Source of the DNA: JASHPR01 sp963842355
Lineage (GTDB): Bacteria; Actinomycetota; Actinomycetes; Streptosporangiales; Streptosporangiaceae
Reading direction: 5' to 3'
Assembly (NCBI GenBank): GCA_963842355.1
Contig: CAWJGC010000012.1
Location: 124,001-188,000 of the forward strand
DNA: 64,000 nt
A model generated the notes under the pieces. It worked only from the letters and a program-made list of their open reading frames with translations. It had not been told where the DNA came from and made no database searches. Both the position numbers and the translations under genes were made by a program. Positions 8,364 through 16,177 of this stretch are shown piece after piece. Each line of letters starts with the position of its first letter. Position 1 is the first letter of the stretch.

Positions 8364-9290
8364 ATGCGAGTCTTCGTTACGGGAGCGACCGGGGCGCTGG
8401 GACGGCACCTGGTTCCTGGGCTGGTCGCGGCGGGTCACGAGGTCACCGCGACCACGAGGACGCCCGGCAAGGTCGCGCAGCTGCGCGAGGCGGGCGCGGA
8501 GCCGGTGGTCGTCGACGGGCTGGATCGCGAGGCGGTGATCGCGGCGGTGCAGGCCGCGTCTCCGGAGGTGATCGTGCACCAGATGACCGCGCTGGCGGGC
8601 ATGCGGAGCCTCCGCAATATGGACCAGGTGTTCGCCGCCACGAACCAGCTGCGGACCCGGGGCACCGACAATCTGCTGGAGGCCGCGGCGCGGGCGGGCA
8701 CCCGCCGGGTGATCGCGCAAAGCGCCGAGCGCATGAACGAGCGTTCCGGTGGCCTGGTGAAGACCGAGGAAGATCCGCTCGACGCGCGGCCCGTCCCGTC
8801 GTCAGCGCGGACGGTGGCGGCGATCAGGCATGTGGAGCAGGCCGTGCCGCCGGAGGCACCGGAGGGAATCGTGCTGCGCTACGGCAGCTTCTACGGGCCG
8901 GGCGCCTCGGATGTGCTGCTGGACACGGTGCGGAAGCGGCAGCTGCCGGTGATCGGCGGCGGGACCGGGATCTGGTCGTTCATCGAGATCACCGACGCCG
9001 CGGCCGCGACGCTCGCCGCGGTTGGCCGCGGCGCGCCCGGTGTGTATAACGTCGTGGACAGCGACCCGGCGCCGGTCGCGCAGTGGCTGCCGTACCTGGC
9101 CAAGGTCGCGGGCGCGAAGCCGCCGCTGCGCGTGCCCGCCTGGCTCGGGCGTCTGCTGGCCGGGGAGTTCGTCGTGGTCCAGATGACCAGCGCGCGCGGG
9201 TCCTCGAACGAGAAGGCCAAGAAAGAGCTCGGCTGGGAGCCGCGGTATGGGAGCTGGCGGGAGGGATTCCGTGCCTGGGTCAGCGGATGA
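8364..9290 (+). CDS. NAD(P)-dependent epimerase/dehydratase, ECF41 partner
   Basis: A 308-residue extended short-chain dehydrogenase. The N-terminal Rossmann motif TGATGALGRHL (G-x-x-G-x-x-G) and a late NVVDSDPAP segment are typical of NAD-dependent epimerases. The classic YxxxK pair is not evident; the equivalent region reads SARTVAAIRHVEQAV, so catalysis may be altered. Its 3' end overlaps the sigma factor start by 20 bases. Genes of this kind (carboxymuconolactone decarboxylase, oxidoreductase or epimerase) are the usual neighbours and targets of ECF41 sigma factors. Confidence 0.8.
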   Translation: MRVFVTGATGALGRHLVPGLVAAGHEVTATTRTPGKVAQLREAGAEPVVVDGLDREAVIAAVQAASPEVIVHQMTALAGMRSLRNMDQVFAATNQLRTRGTDNLLEAAARAGTRRVIAQSAERMNERSGGLVKTEEDPLDARPVPSSARTVAAIRHVEQAVPPEAPEGIVLRYGSFYGPGASDVLLDTVRKRQLPVIGGGTGIWSFIEITDAAAATLAAVGRGAPGVYNVVDSDPAPVAQWLPYLAKVAGAKPPLRVPAWLGRLLAGEFVVVQMTSARGSSNEKAKKELGWEPRYGSWREGFRAWVSG

Positions 9291-10236
9291 GACGGGCGCG
9301 GCCGGGTACCGGCCGCTGCTGTTCTCCATCGCCTACGGCATGACCGGATCGGTGGGTGACGCCGAGGACATCGTGCAGGACGCGTTCCTGGGCCTGACCC
9401 GGGCGCGCCGGGCGGGAACCACGATCGCCGATCCGAAGGCGTACCTGACGACGGCGGTGACGCGGCTGGGAATCAACTACCTGAGTTCCGCGCGGGTGCG
9501 GCGGGAGACCTACGTGGGGGACTGGCTGCCCGAGCCGGTCGTCGTGCCCGCCGGCGGGCCGGGGCCCGCCGGCGGTCCGGGGCCGGCCGAGCACGCCGAG
9601 CTGGCCGACTCGCTGTCCATGGCGTTCCTCGTGCTGCTGGAGGCCCTCTCGCCGGTGGAGCGGGCGGTGTTCATGCTGCGCGAGGTGTTCGGGTACGGCT
9701 ACCCGGATGTGGCGAGGATCACCGGCAAGACCGAGGTGAACTGCCGGCAGATCTTCGCCCGCGCCAGGCAGCGCATCGCCTCCGGAGGGCAGGCGCGCGA
9801 CAACGCGCCGCCCCCGGCGCGGCGGGCGGAAGGCGAGGAACTCGCCCGCAGGTTCTTCGAGGCCACTGCGGGCGGCGACATGGACGCGCTGCTCGGCATG
9901 CTCGCGCCCGACGTGGTGTTCCACGGGGACGGCGGCGGCAAGGCACAGGCGATCGGGAAGCCGCTGGCCGGACGGCAGCGCGTCATGCGGCTGCTGGCCG
10001 GCTTGTTCCGCCGGGGCCGGGTCCTTGGCGCCTCCCTCCGGCTGGCCTGGGTCAACGGCCAGCCGGGCGCCGTGTTGTACGACGCCGAAGGGCGTGTGTT
10101 CACCGTGGTCGAGCTCGACGTCGCCGACGGCCTGGTCCAGGCGATCCACGCTGTGGTCAATCCTGACAAGCTCGCTCACATCGGACCGGTGTCTGATGTG
10201 GCGCGACGCAACACGCGCGCGGGAGGAAACCGCTGA
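9271..10236 (+). CDS. sigJ: ECF41-type sigma factor (SigJ-like) with SnoaL-like C-terminal domain
   Basis: A 321-residue RNA polymerase sigma factor. Region 2 (LLFSIAYGMTGSVGDAEDIVQDAFL) and region 4 (LSPVERAVFMLREVFGYGYPDVARITG) are clear. The C-terminal ~110 residues form a SnoaL/NTF2-like extension carrying DGGGK, the motif reported to modulate ECF41 activity in place of an anti-sigma factor. I chose GTG 9271 for its GGGAGGG ribosome site; ATG 9247 is an alternative. It overlaps the epimerase gene and is probably autoregulated through the promoter at 8302. Also called SigJ in mycobacteria; orthology is inferred. Confidence 0.85.
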   Translation: MPGSADETGAAGYRPLLFSIAYGMTGSVGDAEDIVQDAFLGLTRARRAGTTIADPKAYLTTAVTRLGINYLSSARVRRETYVGDWLPEPVVVPAGGPGPAGGPGPAEHAELADSLSMAFLVLLEALSPVERAVFMLREVFGYGYPDVARITGKTEVNCRQIFARARQRIASGGQARDNAPPPARRAEGEELARRFFEATAGGDMDALLGMLAPDVVFHGDGGGKAQAIGKPLAGRQRVMRLLAGLFRRGRVLGASLRLAWVNGQPGAVLYDAEGRVFTVVELDVADGLVQAIHAVVNPDKLAHIGPVSDVARRNTRAGGNR

Positions 10237-10363
10237 GCGACCTGGGGCGAACGGGGACCGGGTCTCGTCGACTACCTGGGCCTTGACATAAATTCCCAAA
10301 CCCGATGATCAACGGCCACCACCATCTATGGCGAACACGCTTAATGACGTTGTACCGAGCTGC

Positions 10364-10399
10364 AATAACCAACCGGGAGCGCCCGGATCACCGGTTATT
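10364..10399. other. Nested inverted repeat in the 10237-10481 gap
   Basis: Outer arms AATAACC (10364-10370) and GGTTATT (10393-10399) enclose a second stem CCGGG (10373-10377) / CCCGG (10382-10386). A TTGACA-like element lies near 10282. It could be a terminator for the sigma operon or an operator for the flavoprotein gene at 10482. Nothing else is recognised in this gap. Confidence 0.35.
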
Positions 10400-10481
10400 C
10401 CCGTGTCTGCCGATGCCCTGACAAAAGAGTGGTTTGCCGCCCGTAGCCCTTTTGCGGCTTGGGGGTTACAGTTGCTGCGTC

Positions 10482-11912
10482 ATGAGTGGGAGTTCGGAGA
10501 TAGAAACCGAATACCTCGTCGTCGGGGCGGGGGCGCTCGGGATGGGGTTCGTCGACACCCTGATCCAGAACTGCGACGCCGACGTCGTGATGATCGATCG
10601 GCAGCACCGGCCGGGTGGTCACTGGCTCGACTCCTACCCATTCGTCCAGTTGCACCAGCCGTCCATGAACTACGGCGTGAGCTCGACCCCGCTCGGCCAG
10701 GACCGAGTCGACCCGGCCGGAAGAGACGCTGGGTTCTATGAGCGAGCCAGCGGAACAGAGATCTGCGGCTACTACGACGAGATCATGCGTCACCGGTTGC
10801 TGGGGTCAGGCCGGGTGCGGTTCTTCCCGATGTGTGACTACCTCGGCGGTCGGCGATTCCGATCCAGATTGACCGGCGCGGAGACGGGCGTGTCGGTGCG
10901 ACGCAGCGTCGTCGACGCCACCTACATGGCCTCCCGCGTTCCCGCCACTGACCCGCCACCGTTCGAAGTATCCGATGGGGCCACGTGCGTCCCGGTTGGC
11001 GCGCTCACGAGCGTCACGAAGGTCCCCGCCGGCTATGTGATCATCGGCGGCGGCAAGACGGCCATGGACGCTGGGTGCTGGCTGCTGGATCAAGGTATTC
11101 CGCCCCGCGACATCACCTGGATCCGTCCTCGCGACCCGTGGATCTTGAACCGCGCCTGCTTCCAGCCCGGTGCGGGGGTCCTTCGCACATTCGAAGGAGT
11201 CGTCCTGCAGCTGGAAGCCGTCGCCGAGTGCGACTCGATCGAGCAGGTCTACGAGCGGCTGGAGGAACACCGGGTGGTGATGCGCATCGACCGGTCCGTC
11301 CAGCCCTCCATGCTCAAAGGCGCCACGGCCAGCCTCGGAGAGCTCGATGAGCTGCGGCGCATCGACAACGTGGTCAGGCTCGGGCATGTCGAGCGCATCC
11401 AGCGGGATGCGATCACCCTCCAACAAGGATCGATCCCGACCAGTCCCGATCACTTGCACATCCACTGCGCGTCGGCCGGGCTGAGCGACAACCCACCGAA
11501 GCCGATCTTCGCCGAAGACAACATCCTCCTGCAACCGGTAACCCGCTTCAGTCTCTGCCTCTCGGCGGGGCTGATCGGCTTCGTCGAAGCGTCAGGACGA
11601 TCGACGGCGGAGAAGAACCGCCTCTGCCGGCCCAATGCGTGGGGTCACACGCCCTTCGGCTGGACACGTCACCTGCTGACCGGGATAAGGACCGAAATGG
11701 AGTGGCGGGACGCTCCCGACGTCCAAGCGTGGGTGGAAACCTCGCGCCTCAACATCCTGCAGGGTCTCGATCAGCACCCCGGCCAGGCCGCCGTGGCCGA
11801 CCTGCAGCGCCGGTTCGTCACGGCGGTGTTCCCCGCCCTGGGTAAGCTCGATGAGTTCGCTTCGCGCGCCACGCCCGCCGATCGGGCACGGATGTTCGAG
11901 CCGGTCGGGTAA
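10482..11912 (+). CDS. FAD/NAD(P)-binding oxidoreductase (flavin monooxygenase-like)
   Basis: A 476-residue flavoprotein. It has an N-terminal FAD dinucleotide motif (VVGAGALGMGFVDTL), a substrate-side PGGHWLDSYPFVQLHQPS segment as in flavin-containing monooxygenases, and a second, NADPH-type motif VIIGGGKTAMDAGCWLL near residue 187. No transmembrane segment is present. The ATG at 10482 fits the start of the first beta strand. It stands alone, downstream of the sigma operon. Third-position GC looks somewhat lower than its neighbours, which may hint at transfer. Substrate is unknown. Confidence 0.7.
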   Translation: MSGSSEIETEYLVVGAGALGMGFVDTLIQNCDADVVMIDRQHRPGGHWLDSYPFVQLHQPSMNYGVSSTPLGQDRVDPAGRDAGFYERASGTEICGYYDEIMRHRLLGSGRVRFFPMCDYLGGRRFRSRLTGAETGVSVRRSVVDATYMASRVPATDPPPFEVSDGATCVPVGALTSVTKVPAGYVIIGGGKTAMDAGCWLLDQGIPPRDITWIRPRDPWILNRACFQPGAGVLRTFEGVVLQLEAVAECDSIEQVYERLEEHRVVMRIDRSVQPSMLKGATASLGELDELRRIDNVVRLGHVERIQRDAITLQQGSIPTSPDHLHIHCASAGLSDNPPKPIFAEDNILLQPVTRFSLCLSAGLIGFVEASGRSTAEKNRLCRPNAWGHTPFGWTRHLLTGIRTEMEWRDAPDVQAWVETSRLNILQGLDQHPGQAAVADLQRRFVTAVFPALGKLDEFASRATPADRARMFEPVG

Positions 11913-12107
11913 CCCAGCCCCGCTGAGCAGGGAGCCCGTCGGCCAGTTCGGCTCCGCGAAACTCTCACGCAACTGCTCGCCTTTCGCTGCGCCGGCCACC
12001 CTGATCACGGTCAGGGTTGACCCTGATCCCTTCTGGGCTGCAGGTCAGGGTGCGAACCGGGGCTGATCCCGATCGACCGGAGGCCCGGCCGGGGGCAGTC
12101 TTGAAAC

Positions 12108-12398
12108 ATGAACACCAACCCTGCCGACACCGGATGGGCCACCATTACCGACCAGCCCGCCGCCCGCCAGCTGCGCCGGTCCGCCGACGACAGAATGCTG
12201 GCCGGCGTGGCCGGAGGCCTAGCCCGTTACCTGGGCGCGGACGTCACGCTGGTTCGCGTCATCATCGTCGCGCTGGCCCTGCTCACCGGGCCCGGCGTGG
12301 CCCTTTACCTCGCCGCCTGGCTGCTCATCCCCGAGGACGGCGAAGACCAGTCGGTCGCCGCGGCCTGGATCGCCAGCCGCCAGAACCGCTCCCGCTAA
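12108..12398 (+). CDS. PspC-domain membrane protein
   Basis: A 96-residue protein with a PspC domain: LRRSADDRMLAGVAGGLARYLGADVTLVRV, followed by the hydrophobic helix IIVALALLTGPGVALYLAAWLLIP and an acidic end. PspC proteins sense envelope stress in Gram-negatives. In actinobacteria short PspC proteins occur alone or fused to kinases, and their role is unclear. It precedes another very small membrane protein at 12442, probably in the same transcript. Confidence 0.8.
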   Translation: MNTNPADTGWATITDQPAARQLRRSADDRMLAGVAGGLARYLGADVTLVRVIIVALALLTGPGVALYLAAWLLIPEDGEDQSVAAAWIASRQNRSR

Positions 12399-12441
12399 TC
12401 CTGTCCGCCACCTAGTCCGACCTGAACGGAGACTGATCAAC

Positions 12442-12591
12442 ATGCCCGGGTTCATCGCCCTTGTCCTCATCGTCATCGTGGCCCTGACCGTCCTCAGCTT
12501 CACCGTGCACTTCCTGTTCTCTCCCTGGCTGCTGGTGGTCATCGCCATCCTGGCCTGGATCAAGTTCCGCCCGCGCCGGTCCCACCAGTAG
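12442..12591 (+). CDS. Small hydrophobic membrane protein (49 residues)
   Basis: A 49-residue open frame starting at ATG 12442, 43 bases after the PspC stop. Nearly the whole product is hydrophobic: FIALVLIVIVALTVLSFTV and a second segment WLLVVIAILAWI, with a positively charged tail KFRPRRSHQ. This suggests two short membrane helices. No family is recognised with confidence. Actinomycetes encode many such small hydrophobic proteins of unknown role. A GGAG lies 11 bases upstream (12427-12430). Confidence 0.6.
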   Translation: MPGFIALVLIVIVALTVLSFTVHFLFSPWLLVVIAILAWIKFRPRRSHQ

Positions 12592-12776
12592 CCCGGTGCC
12601 CGGCCCCCCGCTGCCCGGCAGGCCCTGAGCAGGCCCGCCGGGCAGCGTCGTGCTCGCCTCAGACGGCCCCGTGAAGCCGGCCGCCGCGGCGGCGCGAGGC
12701 ACTACGTGGTGCCGTGCCCCGTTGGCGTGTCGCGTTCTTGGCCGGTCTTGACGCGCGGACCCTTCCGGCGCTACGT

Positions 12777-12808
12777 TTAACCAATTCATTAATTAACAAG
12801 GTGGTTAA
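12777..12808. promoter_or_regulatory. Large AT-rich dyad, probable ArsR-family operator
   Basis: TTAACCA (12777-12783) and TGGTTAA (12802-12808) are perfect inverted repeats centred on the palindrome TTAATTAA (12789-12796). Twelve of 16 positions pair across the axis. The site stands out as an AT-rich island immediately before the ArsR ATG (12813). Binding by the downstream ArsR protein is inferred. Confidence 0.55.
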
Positions 12809-12812
12809 GCCA

Positions 12813-13151
12813 ATGGCGGACGACCGGCTCAGCGTGATCTTCGGGGCGCTGGCGGACCCGACCCGGCGGGCGATCCTGACCAGGCTGGCCGACGGGGAGG
12901 CGACCGTGACCGAGCTGACCGCCCCGTTCCCGATCAGCATGCCGGCCATATCCCGGCACCTGAAGGTGCTGGAGCGGGCCGGGCTGATCTCCCGGAGCCG
13001 CTCCGGCCAGCACCTGTCCAGCACGCTGCGGCCCGCCCCGCTCCAGGAGGCGACCGAATGGATGGAGCGGTACCGGCGGTTCTGGGACGCCAGCTTCGAC
13101 CGGCTCGACACGCACCTGCGCCGGGTCGCGCCAGGAAGGGAACGACATTGA
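12813..13151 (+). CDS. ArsR-family winged-helix repressor
   Basis: A 112-residue transcriptional regulator. The typical opening IFGALADPTRRAILTRLADG and recognition helix MPAISRHLKVLERAGLISRSRSG are clear. No ArsR metal-box cysteines are present, so it probably senses something other than thiophilic metals, as in the SRPBCC-linked subgroup. The ATG at 12813 is preceded by AAGGTGG. The dyad at 12777-12808 sits over its promoter/leader. Its TGA overlaps the TTG start of the SRPBCC gene (TTGA), so the two are translated together. Confidence 0.85.
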   Translation: MADDRLSVIFGALADPTRRAILTRLADGEATVTELTAPFPISMPAISRHLKVLERAGLISRSRSGQHLSSTLRPAPLQEATEWMERYRRFWDASFDRLDTHLRRVAPGRERH

Positions 13152-13585
13152 GTCAGCACATCGAGATCACCCGGATCTTCGACGCCCCACGCGATCTGGT
13201 GTACCGGGCGTTCACCGACCCCGACCAGCTCGCGCAGTGGTTCGGGCCGGTCGGCTGTTCGGTCCCGCGCGAGAGCATCGAGATCGACGCGCGCGTCGGC
13301 GGGCACCTGCGGTTCGTGATGACCGCCCCGGACGTGCGCAGTCCGGTCGACGCGACGTTCACCGAGGTGGTGGAGAACGAACTGCTGGCGGGCGAGATGG
13401 AGGCCGCCGGCGTGCCCGGCGCGGCCGGGCCGCTGCGCGTGCACCTGAGGCTCGAGTTCCACGACGAGGGTAACGGCAAGACGAGGCTCGAGCTGCGGCA
13501 GGGCCCGTTCGCCACCGGGCAGCTCGGCGCGGACACGCGCAGCGGATGGGAGAGCTCGTTCACCAAGCTGGACGAGCTGCTGTGA
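13148..13585 (+). CDS. SRPBCC (AHSA1-like) domain protein
   Basis: A 145-residue START/Bet v1-like ligand-binding protein: HIEITRIFDAPRDLVYRAFTDPDQLAQWFGP is the family N-terminus and WESSFTKLDELL its terminal helix. The TTG start at 13148 is coupled to the ArsR stop (TTGA overlap). ArsR-SRPBCC pairs are common in actinobacteria, the SRPBCC protein probably binding a hydrophobic ligand. The function is otherwise unknown. Confidence 0.8.
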   Translation: MSQHIEITRIFDAPRDLVYRAFTDPDQLAQWFGPVGCSVPRESIEIDARVGGHLRFVMTAPDVRSPVDATFTEVVENELLAGEMEAAGVPGAAGPLRVHLRLEFHDEGNGKTRLELRQGPFATGQLGADTRSGWESSFTKLDELL

Positions 13586-13655
13586 GCACGGCTGGCGCCA
13601 AAAGGTGGTCGCGCAGGCGGCGATGTCCCTCGACAGGCGCCACCCGGAGGTCATG

Positions 13656-14219
13656 ATGGCCAAGCTGATCTACTCGGCGATCGCCTCGGCGGACGGCTAT
13701 GTCGAAGACGCCGCAGGCAGCTTCGACTGGGCCGCGCCCGACGAAGAGGTGTTCCGCTTCGTCAACGACCTCGAGCGGCCGGCCGGCACCTACCTGTACG
13801 GGCGCCGGATGTACCAGACGATGCTCTACTGGGAGACTGCCCACACCGTGCCCGGCCAGACGCCCGCCGCCCGGGAGTTCACCGGCATCTGGCAGGCAGC
13901 CGACAAGATCGTGTTCTCAACGACCCTCACATCGGTGTGCACCGCCAGGACACGGCTCGAACGGAACTTCGATCCCGCCATGATCCGGCAGCTCAAGTCG
14001 GCCACCGGCCACGACATGACCGTGGGGGGTGCGGACCTGGCCGGGCAGGCCATCAAGGCCGGGCTGGTCGACGAGTTGCAGCTGTTCCTGGTTCCGATCG
14101 TCGTCGGAGGCGGCAAGCCAGCGCTCCCCAACGGCGTCCGCTCGGACCTGGAACTCGCCGGCACCCGCCGGTTCGCAGGCGGTGCTGTGTACCTCAGATA
14201 CCGCCCCAAGCCAGCGTGA
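13656..14219 (+). CDS. Dihydrofolate reductase/RibD C-terminal-like reductase
   Basis: A 187-residue NADPH-dependent reductase-like protein of the RibD_C family. AKLIYSAIASADGYVED is the family opening, YLYGRRMYQTM the middle motif, and DMTVGGADLAGQAIKAGLVDELQLFLVPIVVGGG the conserved NADPH-side segment. The ATG at 13656 (tandem ATGs at 13653/13656) follows GGAGG with good spacing. It lies 70 bases after the SRPBCC gene and may belong to the same operon. Standalone proteins of this type are usually not essential folate enzymes. Confidence 0.8.
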   Translation: MAKLIYSAIASADGYVEDAAGSFDWAAPDEEVFRFVNDLERPAGTYLYGRRMYQTMLYWETAHTVPGQTPAAREFTGIWQAADKIVFSTTLTSVCTARTRLERNFDPAMIRQLKSATGHDMTVGGADLAGQAIKAGLVDELQLFLVPIVVGGGKPALPNGVRSDLELAGTRRFAGGAVYLRYRPKPA

Positions 14220-14259
14220 TCACCTCGCAGCGTGCCGCAGGCCGATCGCCGCACCCGGC

Positions 14260-14838
14260 TCAAGTGGGCTCATGGCTGGCCGCTACCGCCCGCAGCTCGG
14301 CGACGGAGTCGTGCATGATGGCGGCGAGGTCCCGGCGGTCGTCTCCGCCGGCCCACCGCTGCGTGGCCACGCGCAGCACCGTCATGCCGGCCTCGGCGGC
14401 CAAGGTCGCCTGCAGCTCGGTCACGCCCCGCTGACGCAGGGCGGCGGCGACCGCGGCGGCGTAGTCAGCCAGCTTGGCGAGCTCGCGCTCGCGCAGTTCG
14501 GGGTTGGCGGCGATTACGGCTTGGCGCTGGCGGGACAGGTCCCGGCGAAACTCGCCGAGCATGGTGGCGGCGGCGTCGAGGCCCCGGGAAACGGCGTCGA
14601 GGGGCCCGTCGTCTCCTGGCGCGCCGGCCACGCCGGCCACGATCCGCTCCTGGAGGACGGCAGACCCGCCGAAGAGCACTTCTCGCTTGTCTGCGAAGTG
14701 CCGGAAGAAGGTGCGCTCGGTCACCCCGGCTCGATCGGCGATCTGGGCCGCCGTGGTCCGGTCGAATCCCCGCTCTGAGTACAGAGCGAGAGCCGCTTCC
14801 TGTAGCCGCCCGCGACTGTCCGGCTGCCATCGGCCCAT
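14260..14838 (-). CDS. TetR-family repressor
   Basis: A 192-residue regulator with a standard N-terminal helix-turn-helix: LQEAALALYSERGFDRTTAAQIADRAGVTERTFFRHFADKREVLF (about residues 12-56). The C-terminal ligand domain is Ala-rich and helical. The ATG at 14838 begins MGRWQPDSRGR, matching the usual distance to the DNA-binding domain. It is divergent from an SDR gene (14924), with two matching palindromes between them, so it probably represses both. Confidence 0.85.
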   Translation of the reverse strand: MGRWQPDSRGRLQEAALALYSERGFDRTTAAQIADRAGVTERTFFRHFADKREVLFGGSAVLQERIVAGVAGAPGDDGPLDAVSRGLDAAATMLGEFRRDLSRQRQAVIAANPELRERELAKLADYAAAVAAALRQRGVTELQATLAAEAGMTVLRVATQRWAGGDDRRDLAAIMHDSVAELRAVAASHEPT

Positions 14839-14853
14839 GATCTCGATCCTAAC

Positions 14854-14902
14854 GTTGACAGTCACTGACATCCAGTTTACATTGATGGCAGTTACTGACA
14901 TC
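14854..14902. promoter_or_regulatory. Twin palindromic operators between TetR and SDR genes
   Basis: GTTGACAGT-C-ACTGACATC (14854-14872) and GATGGCAGT-T-ACTGACATC (14884-14902) share the right arm and have imperfect left arms. Their centres are exactly 30 bp apart, about three helical turns. They fill most of the 85-bp gap between divergent starts, consistent with cooperative TetR-dimer binding. Confidence 0.6.
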
Positions 14903-14923
14903 AAGGGTCGCGGAGGTACCACC

Positions 14924-15847
14924 ATGAGAATCTTTGTCACCGGCGCATCGGGCTGGATCGGCTCGGCCGTCGTTCCCGAGCTGCTCAGTGCCGGACACGA
15001 CGTGGTTGGCCTGTCCCGCTCCGAGGCCTCGGCGCAGCGACTGGAAGCGGCCGGAGCCATAGTTCAGCACGGCGACGTCGACGACCCCGACGGCCTGGCC
15101 AAGGCGGCCGCCGACTCCGACGGGGTGATCCACCTGGCGTTCCAGCACGAGGTGGCCTGGAGCGGCAACTTCGCGGCCGCCGCGGCGGCCGACCGGCGGG
15201 CCGTGGAGGCCATGGGTGCAGCCCTGGCCGGCTCCGGCCGGCCCCTGGTACTCGCCTCGGGCATGCTCGGGCTGACGGCCGGCCGCGTGGCTACCGAGGA
15301 GGACGGGCTGGTGCCCAGCGCCGAGGTTCGGGCCAACCCGGCCGGCCGCCGTGCGGCCACCGCCCTGCTTACGCTGTCCCTGGCTGGCACGGGCGTCCGC
15401 TCGTCAGTGTTGCGCTTCCCCCCGACGGTCCACGGCGACGGCGACCACGGGTTCGTGGCCACCCTCGTCGGCATCGCCCGCCAGCGGGGCGTGGCCGGAT
15501 ACGTGGGTGACGGCAGCAACCGCTGGCCGGCCGTGCACCGCTCCGACGCCGCCCGTCTGGCCCGCCTGGCCGTCGAGGCCGCCCCCGCCGGCTCGGTCTT
15601 GCACGCGGTCGCCGACGAGGGCGTCCCCTTCCGCGAGATCGCCCAGGCGATGGGCCGTCACCTCGGCATCCCCACGGCGTCGGTGACCCCCGCCGATGCC
15701 GGTGACCACTTCGCCCACCTGGGCCACTTCGTAGGCCTGGACTGCCCCGCCACGGCCGCTGCCACCCGGGAACTGCTCGGATGGGAGCCGGCCGGGCCAA
15801 GCCTGCTCGAGGACCTCGAGCAGGACCATTACTACCGCCAGGCGTAA
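14924..15847 (+). CDS. NAD-dependent epimerase/dehydratase (extended SDR)
   Basis: A 307-residue Rossmann-fold protein: MRIFVTGASGWIGSAVVPELLSAGHDVVGLSRS carries G-x-x-G-x-x-G. The Tyr-x-x-x-Lys catalytic pair is not seen; the region reads NPAGRRAATALLTL, as in the atypical SDR group that is often paired with TetR. CGGAGG precedes the ATG at 14924. Divergent from the TetR gene and probably induced through the twin operators. The substrate is unknown. Confidence 0.8.
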   Translation: MRIFVTGASGWIGSAVVPELLSAGHDVVGLSRSEASAQRLEAAGAIVQHGDVDDPDGLAKAAADSDGVIHLAFQHEVAWSGNFAAAAAADRRAVEAMGAALAGSGRPLVLASGMLGLTAGRVATEEDGLVPSAEVRANPAGRRAATALLTLSLAGTGVRSSVLRFPPTVHGDGDHGFVATLVGIARQRGVAGYVGDGSNRWPAVHRSDAARLARLAVEAAPAGSVLHAVADEGVPFREIAQAMGRHLGIPTASVTPADAGDHFAHLGHFVGLDCPATAAATRELLGWEPAGPSLLEDLEQDHYYRQA

Positions 15848-15933
15848 CTGCGAGGGAGATTGCGGGCAGGTGAGGGGCCTTGCGCGGCGCCGTCCGGCCA
15901 CGCAACGCGACCTGAGCAGGAGAGGATGAGTCC

Positions 15934-16110
15934 ATGTCCGCCAACAGCACTCCCGCCACCGGCTCGGCACGGCGGAGGTCGGCGCGGCGGGATCGTGCCT
16001 CGGCTTGTATCTCCGTAGACGCGCGCGACACATGGGATGCCCGCCACGGCCACCTGCGCAGCCTGATGCAGCTCGACTGCGGTCACCGGCTCATCACCGC
16101 GGCACCGTGA
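15934..16110 (+). CDS. Possible small protein (58 residues), unrecognised
   Basis: An ATG at 15934, 11 bases after an AGGAG site (15918-15922), opens a 58-codon frame ending TGA 16108-16110. The product is Arg/Ala-rich at the N-terminus and ends LRSLMQLDCGHRLITAAP with two cysteines. No family is recognised. It sits between the SDR gene and the convergent acyl-CoA ligase gene, in a 330-bp gap that holds nothing else I can identify. Chance is a real alternative at this GC content. Confidence 0.35.
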   Translation: MSANSTPATGSARRRSARRDRASACISVDARDTWDARHGHLRSLMQLDCGHRLITAAP

Positions 16111-16177
16111 CACCGGCTCAGCGCGCGTCCCCGCCGTTAATGCCATCGGGAAAGGAACGGGCGAACGTTCGGGTCGG

